Positions 11,954 through 19,843 of a stretch of DNA of 64,000 bases are shown piece after piece (positions within the stretch are counted from its first letter, which is position 1; each line of letters opens with the position of its first letter). Source of the DNA: Hepsetus odoe (taxonomy: Eukaryota > Chordata > Actinopteri > Characiformes > Hepsetidae); the NCBI GenBank assembly GCA_017165825.1, contig CM029368.1, positions 2,577,870 to 2,641,869 of the forward strand, written 5' to 3'. The position numbers and the translations under genes are program-made. The notes below the pieces were generated by a model. That model was not told the origin of the DNA. It ran no database searches and saw only the letters and a list, made by a program, of their open reading frames with translations.

Positions 11954-13589
11954 CACTGTGCAAAAGGAAGTTGTGAAAAAATGCTGTAAACAAAGAACGC
12001 TTTCAGAAATAGAAATAATGATTGTTTATTTTGATCAGTTTACAAAATGCAAAGTGAGCGAACAAAAGAAAAATCTAAATCAGATCAATATCTGGTGTTA
12101 CTACCGTTTGCCTTCAGAGCAGCATCAGTTCTTCTAGGTACACTTGCACACAGTCAGGGATTCTGTAGGATTATAGTCGGTGTCTGAACAACCAGTTTTA
12201 CCAAACAGGTACTGATGATCATCAATGTCACACGGAGGAGAAACACAGTCATGTTCGGAACGACCGACCGGCCGAGTTCCTTCAGAAACTGTGTGCAAGT
12301 GTACCTAGAAGAACTGATGCTGTTTTGAAGGCAAAGGGTGGTCACACCAAATACTGATCTGATTTAAATTCTCTTTTGTTCATTCACTGCATTTTGTTGA
12401 TTGATGAAAATAAATGATCAACACTTTCGTTTCTGAAAGCGTTCTGTTTACAGCATTTTTTCACACCTGCCAAAACCTTTGCACTGTACACACACACACA
12501 CACACACACAGGTAACTTGGGTTACAAGCATAATCTGTTCCAGAACCGTCCTCGCAACCCAAATCCATTTTTCACATTATAAATTAAGGAAACATTAAAC
12601 CCAGCAACTTCTCGTCGTCTTCCAGAACGCACTCGTTTCATTACTCCATTCGCTACATCCGTCGCCTTGATGGTTCCTCTACTTTTCCAAGATTGTACAA
12701 ATCGTAGAAGTTGTCCGATCGTACAACCTTGCCAAGTCGGCCACGCGCATTCCTCCTTCACGCTGCCCGATAATTCTTCTTCACTTCTGCAGCGATCATC
12801 TTCTTACTGCCTTCCTTTTGAACCTTGTTCCATCTTTGGGTTCACTGTGACGATACAAGACTAGTCGCTGCACTTGAAGCAAAATACAAAGTTGCTTTAT
12901 GAACAACACACACGATCACAAAGGAAGAACGAACACGTGTGCAGAACGTAAACGCTCGTAGGTGGTTTCCTCAACGACTGACGCTCGGCAAATTGACAAA
13001 GGAGACCGTGTTGGTTTGGACGTGTCCAGAGGAGAGACGAGGATTATATCGGGAGGAGGATGTTGAAGATGGAGCTGCCAGGAAAGAGGAGAAGAGGAAG
13101 ACCAAAGAGGACGTGGTGAGAGAGGACAGTTTGAAGGAGGAAGATGCAGAGGACAGGAAGAAAAGGAAACGGTTGAGTTGTGTCTCAAAATAAAAGACGT
13201 CTCTCCCTGAAGGTTCTCCGTGGCTAAAACACACCACTTACTCAGCGGTACCGTCAATATTCGAACAATATTTTTGTGCAACGTTAAGAAAAAATAAATA
13301 AAGAAAGATCTCGTCCACCCCGTGCGGCAGAGAGAGGACGTCGTCTTTGAACGTCGGGCTGAGAAAAACAGTCTGTACAGAGGGTTCCTCATGTGCCGTC
13401 CATGTGGCAGAGACACGCTGTGTCCCTCTTCCCGGCCATGTGACAGCAGCCCAGGGATGGGTTACCGTGGCAACGGGGGCTTTGTGGATGCAGCGCTCTG
13501 TGCGCTCTTTCTCAGGCAGATAAGAACGAGTGGGCTCTGACCATTTTCACAAGATCGTGAACCGAGCCGGGACGCACTGCCAAAGCATT

Positions 13590-13621
<32 letters not shown>

Positions 13622-14470
13622 AGCGTGAGACCAACCTGAGGGAAAAGAGATTCTTTTTAAAGTAGAATGAAAGAGGGGGCAAAGAAAGTGCACAGTGATA
13701 AAGGTGGCGTGTGTGATCATCACCACAGTGTCCATAACAGATTATAAAAAAATGAGACCAGCTATGTTATACGGGTGGCAGACAGTGGTGCTGATGAAAG
13801 GACGAGCTGTGGAGCTGGAAGTGTTAGAATTAAAAGATGCTGAGATTTGCACTGGAGGGATGGACAGGATTAGGAACGCATATATTAGAGGGACAGCTGA
13901 GGTGGAACGTTTGGAGACAAAGTCGGAGAGGCGAGACAGCGCTGGTTTGGACATGTCCAGAGGGGAGCTGAGAAGGATGTTGAGGATGGAGCTGCCAGGA
14001 AAGAGGAAGGACAATAAGCAGGAGGTTTATGGATGTGGTGAGAGAGGACATACAGGCAAAAAGTGTGAAAAAGGAAGATGCAGAGGACAGGAAGAAATGG
14101 AGACGGATGATCCACTGGGGCAGCTGAGAAGACCAACATTCTAAAAAGGACGTACCGGAGGAGAATTCTGAGAGAACTGATTCATGATGGCCACATGCTT
14201 TCTAAAACACTGTGCTATTTGGTGTTTTTTTGGTTGGACGGCTTCGTTCTTCTCCTAAAATTCCACCAAAAAGAACCTTAGACACCGTCTAGAACCCCGA
14301 GAGTGTGAGAGAAGAAGGACTAGACTCTGAGAAGGAAGACTGGCGATGAAGAATAAAGCAGTTACCTCTATGAAGCTGTTGAGGGTGGAGTTGGTGGGGT
14401 TGTGAGTGATCAGGAACCTCATGTTCTTGTAGCAGACCTCCACAGGAGCTGGCCTGTTCATGCGGGCCAT
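2175..14470 (-). CDS. ptp4a3: Protein tyrosine phosphatase 4A3 (PRL-3), five coding exons
   Basis: PRL-family dual-specificity phosphatases are small, prenylated, plasma-membrane and endosomal enzymes that also bind CNNM magnesium transporters. Spliced exons 14366-14470, 11731-11823, 7728-7858, 2851-2925 and 2175-2292 give 522 nt (173 aa plus stop), the length I know for mammalian PTP4A3. Residues seen include Cys49 (RVCEV), the general acid in WPFDD (Asp72), and the P-loop HCVAGLGR with Cys104 and Arg110. A basic tail is followed by the CAAX box CCMM (170-173). PTP4A3-type signatures (ATTVVRVCEVTYDKTPLEKD, GITVV, IESGMKYEDAIQ, RRGAINSKQLTYLEKY) separate it from PTP4A1 and PTP4A2. All junctions are GT-AG and keep frame. 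Upstream lie two untranslated exons and a GC-rich promoter near 29.3 kb. The extreme C terminus diverges from the mammalian protein (YKHPHFFKNKCCMM). Confidence 0.96.
2378..2460 (-). mobile_element. SINE-A head, truncated
   Basis: It reads in reverse as the tRNA-like 5' part of the main SINE family (SINE-A): gggtggga..gtggcctaaggtttaggga..gaatcccagatcag. It lies in the short last intron of ptp4a3. Confidence 0.55.
2550..2746 (+). mobile_element. SINE-A, 5'-truncated
   Basis: B-box-like GGTTCGAATTCC is followed by the SINE-A body (ccagaccagtaggttgccct ... gaggtaccgtcc ... tgctgcacggtgtg) and its diagnostic 3' end cactttcactttcact. An internal run of 10 C is present. Confidence 0.75.
2851..2925 (-). 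CDS. ptp4a3: ptp4a3 fourth coding exon
   Basis: The exon has 75 nt: one base completing Arg110, then APVLVALALIESGMKYEDAI and QFIR, then CA of the next Gln. The acceptor is TTCCTCTCCGCAG and the donor GTACGTGC. Confidence 0.95.
3025..3182 (+). mobile_element. SINE-A fragment
   Basis: The SINE-A body (accagatcattaggtcacc ... gagcaaggtaccgtgctcat ... ttaaatgcagagg) lacks the tRNA head and the tail. It abuts an oppositely oriented copy. Confidence 0.6.
3185..3320 (-). mobile_element. SINE-A fragment, inverted partner
   Basis: It reads in reverse as the SINE-A 5' half (gatcagaaggtcgtgggttt ... agtaggttgccctgagatac ... gcaaggtaccgtcc). It is inverted relative to the adjoining copy at 3025-3182, so the transcript could form a hairpin. 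Confidence 0.65.
4441..4616. repeat. Degenerate ~30-bp tandem repeat
   Basis: About six units resemble 'gatcggctctttgggccgct' plus 'tccttca'. They resemble the arrays found near hAT element ends in fish. They lie in ptp4a3 intron 3; the 112-codon antisense frame across them is an artefact of the repeat. Confidence 0.6.
5432..5641 (+). mobile_element. SINE-B, near full length
   Basis: The tRNA-like head (ggtggtctatcggttggata, B box aggttcgaatacc) is followed by 'gggtccctgagcaagaccct' and the 3' tail 'gtcgctctggagaagagtgt' ctgctaaatgcc..aaatgtaaatgta. This tail is shared by a widespread fish SINE/LINE group. Confidence 0.75.
5910..6825 (+). mobile_element. Non-LTR retrotransposon 3' half (RTE-like RT), decayed
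   Basis: The broken frame encodes reverse transcriptase motifs: VVQDMYDGSVTVV, VEVGLHQGSALSPFLFAVMM and FADDIVICSES (the catalytic FADD box, about 6105-6135). These are followed by the LERWRSALERR and VQAGWNGWRRV segments and the GKVYRTVVRPAM region. Frameshifts and an internal stop break it. Several other copies in the window share this 3' half. The RTE/Expander-type assignment is from memory of motif style; the clade is not certain. Confidence 0.75.
6840..7720. other. ptp4a3 intron 3, no feature recognised
   Basis: This is unique-looking intronic sequence with a short GAGCGTC-rich patch near 7430-7470. I see no exon, RNA gene or recognisable transposon in it. Confidence 0.5.
7728..7858 (-). 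CDS. ptp4a3: ptp4a3 third coding exon (catalytic loop)
   Basis: The exon has 131 nt and encodes residues 67-109 plus two bases of Arg110. It holds the WPFDD loop and HCVAGLGR, with Cys104 and Arg110 (the Arg codon is split by the intron). The acceptor is CTCTCCACAG and the donor GTGAGTG. Confidence 0.95.
8029..8105 (+). repeat. Short interspersed repeat shared with 50.94 kb
   Basis: 'gagatcagcaggagc' and the following 'aatgcc(c/a)ttta' spacing recur at 50939-51003 in the rims3 intron, so both are pieces of an unidentified interspersed repeat. Confidence 0.4.
8185..8275 (+). mobile_element. SINE-B head fragment
   Basis: The tRNA-like part has 'gaggttgcaggttcaaatcc' and cacctccagc, then runs into a G run and non-SINE sequence. 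The 3' half is missing. Confidence 0.6.
8329..8400 (+). mobile_element. SINE-B head fragment
   Basis: This is a second tRNA-like head (gtggtctagtagaatacc ... caggtcgcaggttcaaatcc) about 145 bases after the first, again lacking the tail. Confidence 0.6.
8676..8713. repeat. (CA)n microsatellite
   Basis: About 19 dinucleotide units. The three overlapping HTHT/VCVC frames across it are artefacts. Confidence 0.95.
9215..9540 (-). mobile_element. Tc1-like transposase C-terminal remnant
   Basis: The minus strand encodes a broken ELWNVLQEALRAVPEG-like segment typical of the C terminus of fish Tc1 transposases. It is followed by a terminal 'cttttgcacactactgta'-type end on the plus strand (9521-9540). 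Frames are interrupted. Confidence 0.55.
9919..9945. repeat. (CA)n microsatellite
   Basis: About 13 units in ptp4a3 intron 2. Confidence 0.9.
10145..10760. repeat. ~117-bp degenerate tandem array (ggttgctatggt family)
   Basis: The motif 'gttgctatggtat.gctgct' and variants start near 10203, 10311, 10428, 10546 and 10663, a period of 108-118 bases. Each unit carries smaller ggttgct/gctagg submotifs. About five diverged units are present, in ptp4a3 intron 2. Confidence 0.75.
10854..10950. repeat. (CA)10 and (AAAT)n microsatellites
   Basis: A short CA run (10854-10873) and a TAAA tetranucleotide run (10919-10945) lie close together in ptp4a3 intron 2. Confidence 0.85.
11410..11450. repeat. Poly(A)-rich tract
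   Basis: Two A runs are interrupted by single C and G bases. A KKKKK frame across it is an artefact. Confidence 0.9.
11588..11626. repeat. (GT)n microsatellite, 105 bases from ptp4a3 coding exon 2
   Basis: About 19 GT units are followed by GAGAGA. A (CT)n run at 11680-11705 lies between it and the exon donor at 11730. Confidence 0.9.
11731..11823 (-). CDS. ptp4a3: ptp4a3 second coding exon
   Basis: The exon has 93 nt and encodes residues 36-66 (DLKKYG to GITVV). It includes Cys49, the partner of the catalytic cysteine in the regulatory disulfide known for PRLs. The acceptor is TTCTTTAG and the donor GTGAGTGTT. Both ends are phase 0. Confidence 0.95.
11906..11952. repeat. (CA)n microsatellite abutting a MITE
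   Basis: About 23 CA units run directly into the MITE at 11953. A second CA run abuts the other MITE end at 12488. Confidence 0.9.
11953..12488. mobile_element. Fold-back Tc1-type MITE, complete copy
   Basis: The termini are cactgtgcaaaagg and, reading in reverse from the right end, acagtgcaaagg. Both are followed by gtgaaaaaatgctgtaaac and aacgctttcag. Internal arms cagcatcagttcttctaggt acacttgcacacagt (about 12121-12155) and their exact reverse complement (about 12286-12320) make a 35-base perfect stem. It retains the short C-terminal stretch of a Tc1 transposase gene as sequence only. The antisense 63-codon frame is not a gene. Confidence 0.8.
12511..12860 (-). repeat. Possible DNA-transposon fragment, unidentified
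   Basis: The stretch begins with 'gggttacaagcataatctgt' and contains an open 79-codon antisense frame. The opening resembles the ends of some fish DNA transposons, but I cannot place it. The gene content is unconvincing. Confidence 0.25.
12999..13190 (+). mobile_element. RTE-like LINE 3' fragment
   Basis: It matches the LINE C-terminal coding region around 'gtccagaggagagacgagga' and 'ggaagatgcagaggacagga'. It is truncated at both ends. Confidence 0.7.
13591..13622. repeat. (GT)n microsatellite
   Basis: About 15 units in ptp4a3 intron 1. Confidence 0.9.
13740..14145 (+). mobile_element. RTE-like LINE 3' fragment
   Basis: A 149-codon frame covers the degraded C-terminal domain (MRPAMLYG, LKDAEICTGGMDRIRNAYIR, FMDVV-equivalent). 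A shifted C-terminal frame reads as CGERGHTGKKCEKGRCRGQE, which mimics a CCHC knuckle but arises from the frameshift. The copy sits about 220 bases from the ptp4a3 ATG exon. Confidence 0.7.
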
Positions 14471-14493
14471 ACTGCCTCTTCCAAAAGTCCAAA
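14366..14493 (-). CDS. ptp4a3: ptp4a3 first coding exon (ATG at 14470-14468)
   Basis: It encodes residues 1-35, from MARMNRPAPVEV to NSFIE. The acceptor at 14494/14495 follows a T-rich tract. Twenty-three bases of 5' UTR precede an ATG with A at -3 and G at +4. The donor is GAG|GTAACT (phase 0). Confidence 0.95.
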
Positions 14494-14633
14494 CTTCAGA
14501 AAAAAAACGTATTCAGTTCCGGCTTTCCACCAGAGTTTAGTCTTTAAAATCAAAATGAAACAAGACCAGCTTTCTTCACGAAACTCAAGGCTCAATCTTG
14601 CCTAAACAAGCATCTGTGGTGGCTTCCTTTTAC

Positions 14634-14830
14634 CAGGAACCCCCCAAAAAGTCACCCCATGAGGTGCTGAGAGTGCAGTGCTTGCAGGGACAGCGGGGCG
14701 TCAGAGCGTCCGGGGATCAGAGCAGGACATCCTTCTCCGGATCAGATGCGCCGATGTTGAGCGTGGCAGTAATCTCCAGCCGTCTGCAGGAACGCCATGG
14801 AGTGGAAGACGAGCTCCAGCTGCTGGGAGG
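14634..14830 (-). other. ptp4a3: ptp4a3 5' UTR exon carrying an upstream ORF
   Basis: On the minus strand a CTTTCAG acceptor at 14834-14831 opens a stretch that reads as an untranslated exon. Two donors are possible: GTAAAAGG (exon end 14634) or GTGACT (exon end 14656). PRL genes are known to have untranslated 5' exons, and its position between the GC-rich first exon and the ATG exon fits. The exon call rests on splice motifs and the uORF, without transcript support. Confidence 0.55.
14742..14798 (-). CDS. Upstream ORF (18 codons) in ptp4a3 5' UTR
   Basis: An ATG at 14798-14796 opens an 18-codon frame (MAFLQTAGDYCHAQHRRI) ending in TGA at 14744-14742. It has G at +4 but T at -3, so initiation may be leaky. 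Magnesium-sensitive translational control of PRL mRNAs by a conserved 5' UTR uORF has been reported. This frame sits where such a uORF would be expected, but I cannot confirm identity of its peptide with other species. Confidence 0.5.
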   Translation of the reverse strand: MAFLQTAGDYCHAQHRRI

Positions 14831-14859
14831 CTGAAAGAGAACAGGGTTGAGTTAAGCCT

Positions 14860-15440
14860 TGGAGACGGACCTGCACAGAATCCTAGATCTGAAGTCTCTG
14901 CAGAGCTGCTTTCACAAAGTAACTCAATTCCAAAAACTGAAGAAGTATTGATTTTCACAGGAAAGTAAATAACGGGGCACCTGCACCCCGTCCCACCTGA
15001 GCTACCCGAAAATTTGATTCAGCAGAATCGTTATGGAGCTGATTCACATTTGGATGGACCAAAAAAAAAAAAAGTTCAGAAATGTGGCATTTGCAGGAAG
15101 TGACCGAGTGAGAAAAAGAGGTTTTTGGTACTCCACAAAAGGAGGAATTCAGAGCATCAGTATTTTTAACTTCTGCAATAAACACAGTGAGATCAGACAG
15201 ATTACGGTACGCAATTAATAAAAGTAACAGGGGACAATCACATGATACATGGTATCAAAGAACAAGCATCAAAGGTGAGATCGACACCGCTCGTTTGACC
15301 CTAGGGTTAACCTTTTTGGATTTTGATGGAATTTTAGATGCGATAGAGTTTTTGTGAAGTGTGTGGTGAACCAGGTAGGATCTAAAGTGAGACACAATCT
15401 GGTTTTATCTGGATTAAATCTGGTTTACTTCTGTTCACCA
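14860..15440. other. ptp4a3 5' intron, no feature recognised
   Basis: This is unique-looking sequence with one A run at 15060-15073. I see no exon or known repeat. Confidence 0.45.
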
Positions 15441-15445
15441 GGCGG

Positions 15446-15637
15446 TGAAAGTGAAGTGAAAGTGACTGCCGTGAATACCACACCAAACAACAAACGTTTT
15501 TAATCCAACATCCAGCACCCAAGGAACAGTGATGGGCACGGTACCCTGCTCAATGGAACATCTGAGAAACCTACTGGGGTTCAAACCCGTGACTTGACCT
15601 GCCCATCATGACCCAAGCACTAGACCACCGCTGCCCT
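15446..15637 (-). mobile_element. SINE-A, near full length, inverted
   Basis: In reverse it reads head (tagggcagcggtggtctagtg, ggtttgaacccc), body (tgagcagggtaccgtgccca) and tail (cactttcacttcactttcac). It is moderately diverged. Confidence 0.7.
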
Positions 15638-15639
15638 AA

Positions 15640-16550
15640 AACACAAGACACTGTCTTGTTTTTCCACTCTTCTTGCTGGACAGACTCCATCACAAGATTC
15701 TGGAAGCTGATGAGCAAGAAGCACCTGAAGGTGATCAGTGTTCCACAATAGAAGATGGAAAAACAGCAAAGCAACACCTGAAGGCCTTTTCAAAGGCAAG
15801 GCCAACGTGACCGATTTAATCAAGAGGGAGAGGGGAACTCCGTTTGGGGAGAGACAGAGAGAGACAGAACAAACAAATGATGAAGTGTTGGAGAAAGAAA
15901 ACGATGGTAAGAGATGAAGATACCAGCAGAGGCTGGTTTGGGAGCTTCAGCACCGCACGGCTTCTTCCAGCAAACAATTACCCGCCTTTTTCCCATAAGA
16001 GCCAAATAAGTAAATATTTGCATGGACGATTTTAAGAGCTGCTGTGGGCATCTGGGACTTTTGGATGACAGTCCTTAAAAATAAACCTCAGTGAGGGGAG
16101 AAGAGAAAGCAAAAAAGAAAGCAATAAAGTTTAATTGACAGCAAAAAAGGAAAAGACATTTCTCAAGGACTGGGGGCCCGAGTGAAGGGCCTGAAAGCGA
16201 CGGGTTCGGTTCCACTGCTATAAGGAACCAGAGAGGCTCAAAAAAGGCAGACCCTTCGGGACCACCTGAATAGAGAAGCCCAGCCATGCCTTTAAGCCAC
16301 ACCCCTTTCCACATGCTCCGCCTCCTCCTTCCAGGACCTAGGTAGAGTCCTCGACGGAGTTCACAGAATCAAACGATCACAATATTCTGAAGAGTCTGTG
16401 AACAGCAGCACCACGAAGAGCAGCTGCAGTAAAAGCTTCACAAAATAAAAACCTCAAACTCTGAAACGAGAAAAAGTGACTGGACAGCATAGTGGACAAC
16501 AGCACCATCTCAAACAAACAGGGTCAGATTTTTCTGGAAACCGCCTTCAC
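15640..16550. other. ptp4a3 5' intron, no feature recognised
   Basis: No recognisable exon or repeat apart from A/G-rich patches (15840-15910 and 16085-16160). Confidence 0.4.
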
Positions 16551-16556
16551 TCCAGA

Positions 16557-16786
16557 GAGTGGTCTCCAGGATCAGAAGACCGTGGGTTCGAATCCCAGAG
16601 CAGTAGGTTGCTCCGAGGTACTCTTGAGCAAGGTACCGTCCCAGTTACTGCTCCCCGGGCGCTTTCAATAGCTGCCCCCTGCTGCATGCGTTTGTGTGTG
16701 GATTAAATGCAGAGGTGTTTTTTTCGTTGTGGCCCACTATGGGCCGCGTTGTGTACTCTCGATGATGAAGAGTCACTTTCACTTTA
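16557..16786 (+). mobile_element. SINE-A
   Basis: It has a B box (gggttcgaatcccag), 'cttgagcaaggtaccgtccc', 'gctccccgggcgctttcaat' and the end 'agtcactttcactttaca'. The A-box portion is damaged. Confidence 0.75.
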
Positions 16787-16839
16787 CATTAAAACAAAAA
16801 TCTCTTTATTTTTCAGTGTTTAGTTTTCTGGAAATCAGA

Positions 16840-16935
16840 TTTTTTTTTTTTTTTTCTAGTCATCCCACCAGCCTGGTGTATCTGCTAAATTTACACTGCT
16901 TTTCTCTTTTTATTTATTTATTTATTTTTTTATTT
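16840..16935. repeat. T-rich / (TTTA)n tract
   Basis: A T run at 16840-16856 and a TTTA/TTTT run at 16908-16935. Confidence 0.8.
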
Positions 16936-16939
16936 CCCC

Positions 16940-17238
16940 TGCAGGTCTGCTCATCATTTCAGACTTTATTCTCAGCAACAAAAATATTTGCCCCCAAATA
17001 TTTTTCCTGCCAGACACAACGCGGATTGCTTTTAACAGCACCGTTTAGCTCTGACCACAAAGGTGGCGGTAAACAAGCCGCAAGAGGCCGATCCCAGAGC
17101 CGTCCCTCACGAACACCTCACAGCGTTGAGACGTGTGGACCTGCTGCTCCGTCTGGGACCACCTGCGAATTAAAAATAGCCCAAGCAGCTGCCTTGTGAT
17201 GCATTTAGCCCAAGGGGAGCCAGGCGGCTGGATACGGG
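16940..17238. other. ptp4a3 5' intron, no feature recognised
   Basis: This is unique-looking sequence between a T-rich tract and a (GT)n run. The 167-codon plus frame over it starts inside a SINE and has no recognisable domain. Confidence 0.4.
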
Positions 17239-17265
17239 GTGTGTGTGTGTGTGTGTGTGTGTGTC
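17239..17265. repeat. (GT)n microsatellite
   Basis: About 13 units. Confidence 0.9.
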
Positions 17266-17454
17266 AGTCTAGCTTAGTGAAGTTTGTGTAAATGACTAAA
17301 TGCCATTTTTGAGCAGTGGAAATAAATCTGGATTTACCGCCCTGCTCATCTGGAAAACTGGAGACCAAACCAATTAGAAGGACTCGTCTCAATTTCTGCA
17401 GCACAGAAATTAAATAGAATTTGCAACTGCTAGTTTAGCAGCATCCAACGTTCA

Positions 17455-17750
17455 TACAGCACTGTGCAAAAGTTTTCTCTTCAAATTTTGCTTCTTAAAT
17501 GTTGAGCAGTTCTCCAGATCTTCCTGAAGGACAGTGTTGTTGTCTCTCATGTTCAGTCCAGTCTCTGTACCTGAGCAGTTTGATAGTTCTGTGTTGGTTA
17601 ATCCACACAGTGATCTACGTCTGAACCTTCAAGCAGAACAAAGCGTCTAACTGAAGAAACAGGAGAAGATGATTCCAGATGATCAGGTGGATTTGTTTAC
17701 TGCTGAATGCTGAGCGTTAAAGTGGAACCCCTTTATCTAGACCTTTGTAT
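17455..17750 (+). mobile_element. Family C element, one 69-bp unit
   Basis: It starts at the TIR-like 'cactgtgcaaaagttttctc', has a single 69-bp unit, then the shared 3' region ('gttggttaatccacacagtg' ... 'aacccctttatctaga'). Confidence 0.65.
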
Positions 17751-17754
17751 TTGT

Positions 17755-18660
17755 AGGCACTTTACAGCCTGATGGTTAGGGATGGACGCTTTTCCCCTCG
17801 TTTCTAGTCTCAATGTTGCAGCGCAGCCAGGAACCAGACTGGGACGTCTAATCTGGTGCATGGAGTTCAATGCCTGGGAATTTAGAGAGTGCACAACGGA
17901 GCTACTATTTTCCTCCTCACGTGCAAGAGACTGAGGCCCGATGTGAACGGGACACTTAATGCAGCACAGCAGCTGAACAACAACCCCCCCCCCCCCAATC
18001 AATGATTGATTCATCAGGAATTCAACATGGAATCAGGTGCAGGAAACCCTTCTACCCTTGAAGAAAACACTCAGCTTGACCCTCCTGGATACCCCGCGTC
18101 ACTCAGAAAGGAAGAAAGGAAACGTCCACTAATATGTTCCATCAGGGTCAAAAGGGGAAAATACAGAATTCTGATAGCTCAGACGTTCAAAGCTTGTGAA
18201 AGTGAAAGTGACTTTCCTCATGAGGACACCACAGCAGACAGTGAAGCAAGACCACATGCTTCTCTGATCATTTCAAAAGACATCAAGGACTGTGTCTGGG
18301 TGCTCGGTCTCCATGGTACACGGTATGGCTCCTACAGAAAGGAAAGGGTGTCCTTCAAGGTCCATCGCCCACCATGAGGGTTCCCCTGAGCAGGCAGTCC
18401 ATCGTCTGAGGCTTCGAGTTCAGATCCACCCTTACCAGACTCTCCTTCCCACCTGAACTCCAGTTTCCCTTCAATTGATGCTTAGATTTGACATTTATTT
18501 TAGAACTGGAACATCTGTGGGCGGCTCTGTGGGATGTTGCATAGAGCATTGGATTTGATGGAGGGAAATCTCTGGTAGCGATGGAGCACCTACATCCCAG
18601 AACTTGATGTCTGTAAACAAGCTCCATGTTTAGGTTGCATCACATTCAAAGAGAATATGA
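17755..18660. other. ptp4a3 5' intron, no feature recognised
   Basis: Unique-looking apart from a C run at 17986-17997. The frames of 93, 123 and 90 codons have no recognisable domain, splice context or codon pattern. Confidence 0.4.
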
Positions 18661-18882
18661 TTCTGAGGCTGTGGTGGTCTAGTCTTAGGGTCCAGGATCA
18701 GAAGATTGTGGGTTTGAGTCCCAGACCAGTAGGTGGCCCTGAGGTACCCTTGAGCAAGGTACCATCCCCATCACTTCTCCCTGGGTGCTGCACACTGCTG
18801 GATGACGTGTATGGGTAAAATACAGAGAATGCATTTCGTTGTGGTTCACAGTGTGTTCACAATCATAGTCACTTTCACTTTA
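18640..18882 (+). mobile_element. SINE-A with shared 5' flank
   Basis: The full SINE-A body ends 'agtcactttcactttac'. It is preceded by about 34 bases (from 18631) that also precede the second SINE-A at 44.76 kb. Confidence 0.75.
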
Positions 18883-19136
18883 CTCTAACAGCTGCTGTTT
18901 TGATGCCCTTTTCTTGCTCGCAGCTGCTGTTTTGGTGTTCACCAAGCGAGTCGTTAACACCCGTGTGTTCAATGTTGTTCAAAAATAGCACCACAGTCCT
19001 GAATGTGGGTGTATTTAAAGTTCATGTCCATGCACTGGTGGGATCTCTGCCAACGTGGACGAGTCTTAAACCTCTGCAGGTCAAGTTCTTTTAACAGTAC
19101 TGTGCCATGGAGATTCGGCTCTTCCCCCATATAAAA

Positions 19137-19425
19137 ACAACCTATCTGGAATCATCTGCACCTGGTTCTTCACTGCTTCATGTCTTAAGTTAGATGCTTT
19201 GTTCTGCTTGAAGGTTCAGACGTAGATCACTGTGTGGATTAACCAACACAGAACTATCAAACTGCTCAGGTACAGAGACTGGACTGAACATGAGAGACAA
19301 CAACACTGTCCTTCAGGAAGATCTGGAGAATCATTCTTCAAGAAGACAAAAAATGTTTAAAAAAATTAAAAATCAGAAGAAAGTCTGGATCTTGAGGAGC
19401 AAAATATGAAGAACTGAGGCTCACA
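19137..19425 (-). mobile_element. Family C element, inverted, one 69-bp unit
   Basis: In reverse it matches the copies at 17.5 and 58.8 kb: single 'cttcctgaaggacagtgttg' unit, 'ggttaatccacacagtgatc' and 'gcagatgattccag'. Confidence 0.65.
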
Positions 19426-19429
19426 GACT

Positions 19430-19840
19430 CAGGCTCACAGTATGGTAACAAAGCAGGGACTTTGCTGGTGTGTGAAGAGCTTTTGAAGGAAACGGTCACA
19501 TGATTAACCCAGGGAGCCCCTATAGTCGCTGCAGTGACATTCCTCACTGATAGCTACCAGTCAGCAGCTGAGGAGGTCCGGTGTGCAGCAAAACAGGAAG
19601 AGGCCAGCCATATACAAGCCTCAGGCCTAGACGGGGGGTTGATTTGGCAAAAACCTGGTAACATGATATAACCAGGACATTTTGAGATACATTTCACGTA
19701 TCACAGTGGCTTTTGTGAAGTTTCAAGAAACATTCGAAAACCTTAAATAGTATAAAAAGCTCCCATTTCCAACAATCTGGATAAAAAAACCTAGAGGTCC
19801 ATCACTCCAGAGAACCCAGTTCCTCTGCTCCAAAGACCAA
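19430..19840. other. ptp4a3 5' intron, no feature recognised
   Basis: I see no exon, RNA gene or familiar repeat in this stretch. Confidence 0.35.
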
Positions 19841-19843
19841 AAG

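Noticed and set aside
12154..12345. 63-codon frame conserved between 12.2 and 36.9 kb
   Set aside because: Shared because both are copies of one MITE; it spans the palindrome and has no gene-like features.
13695..14144. Retroviral-type CCHC zinc knuckle in the 149-codon frame
   Set aside because: The Cys pattern comes from a frameshifted reading of the LINE C-terminal region.
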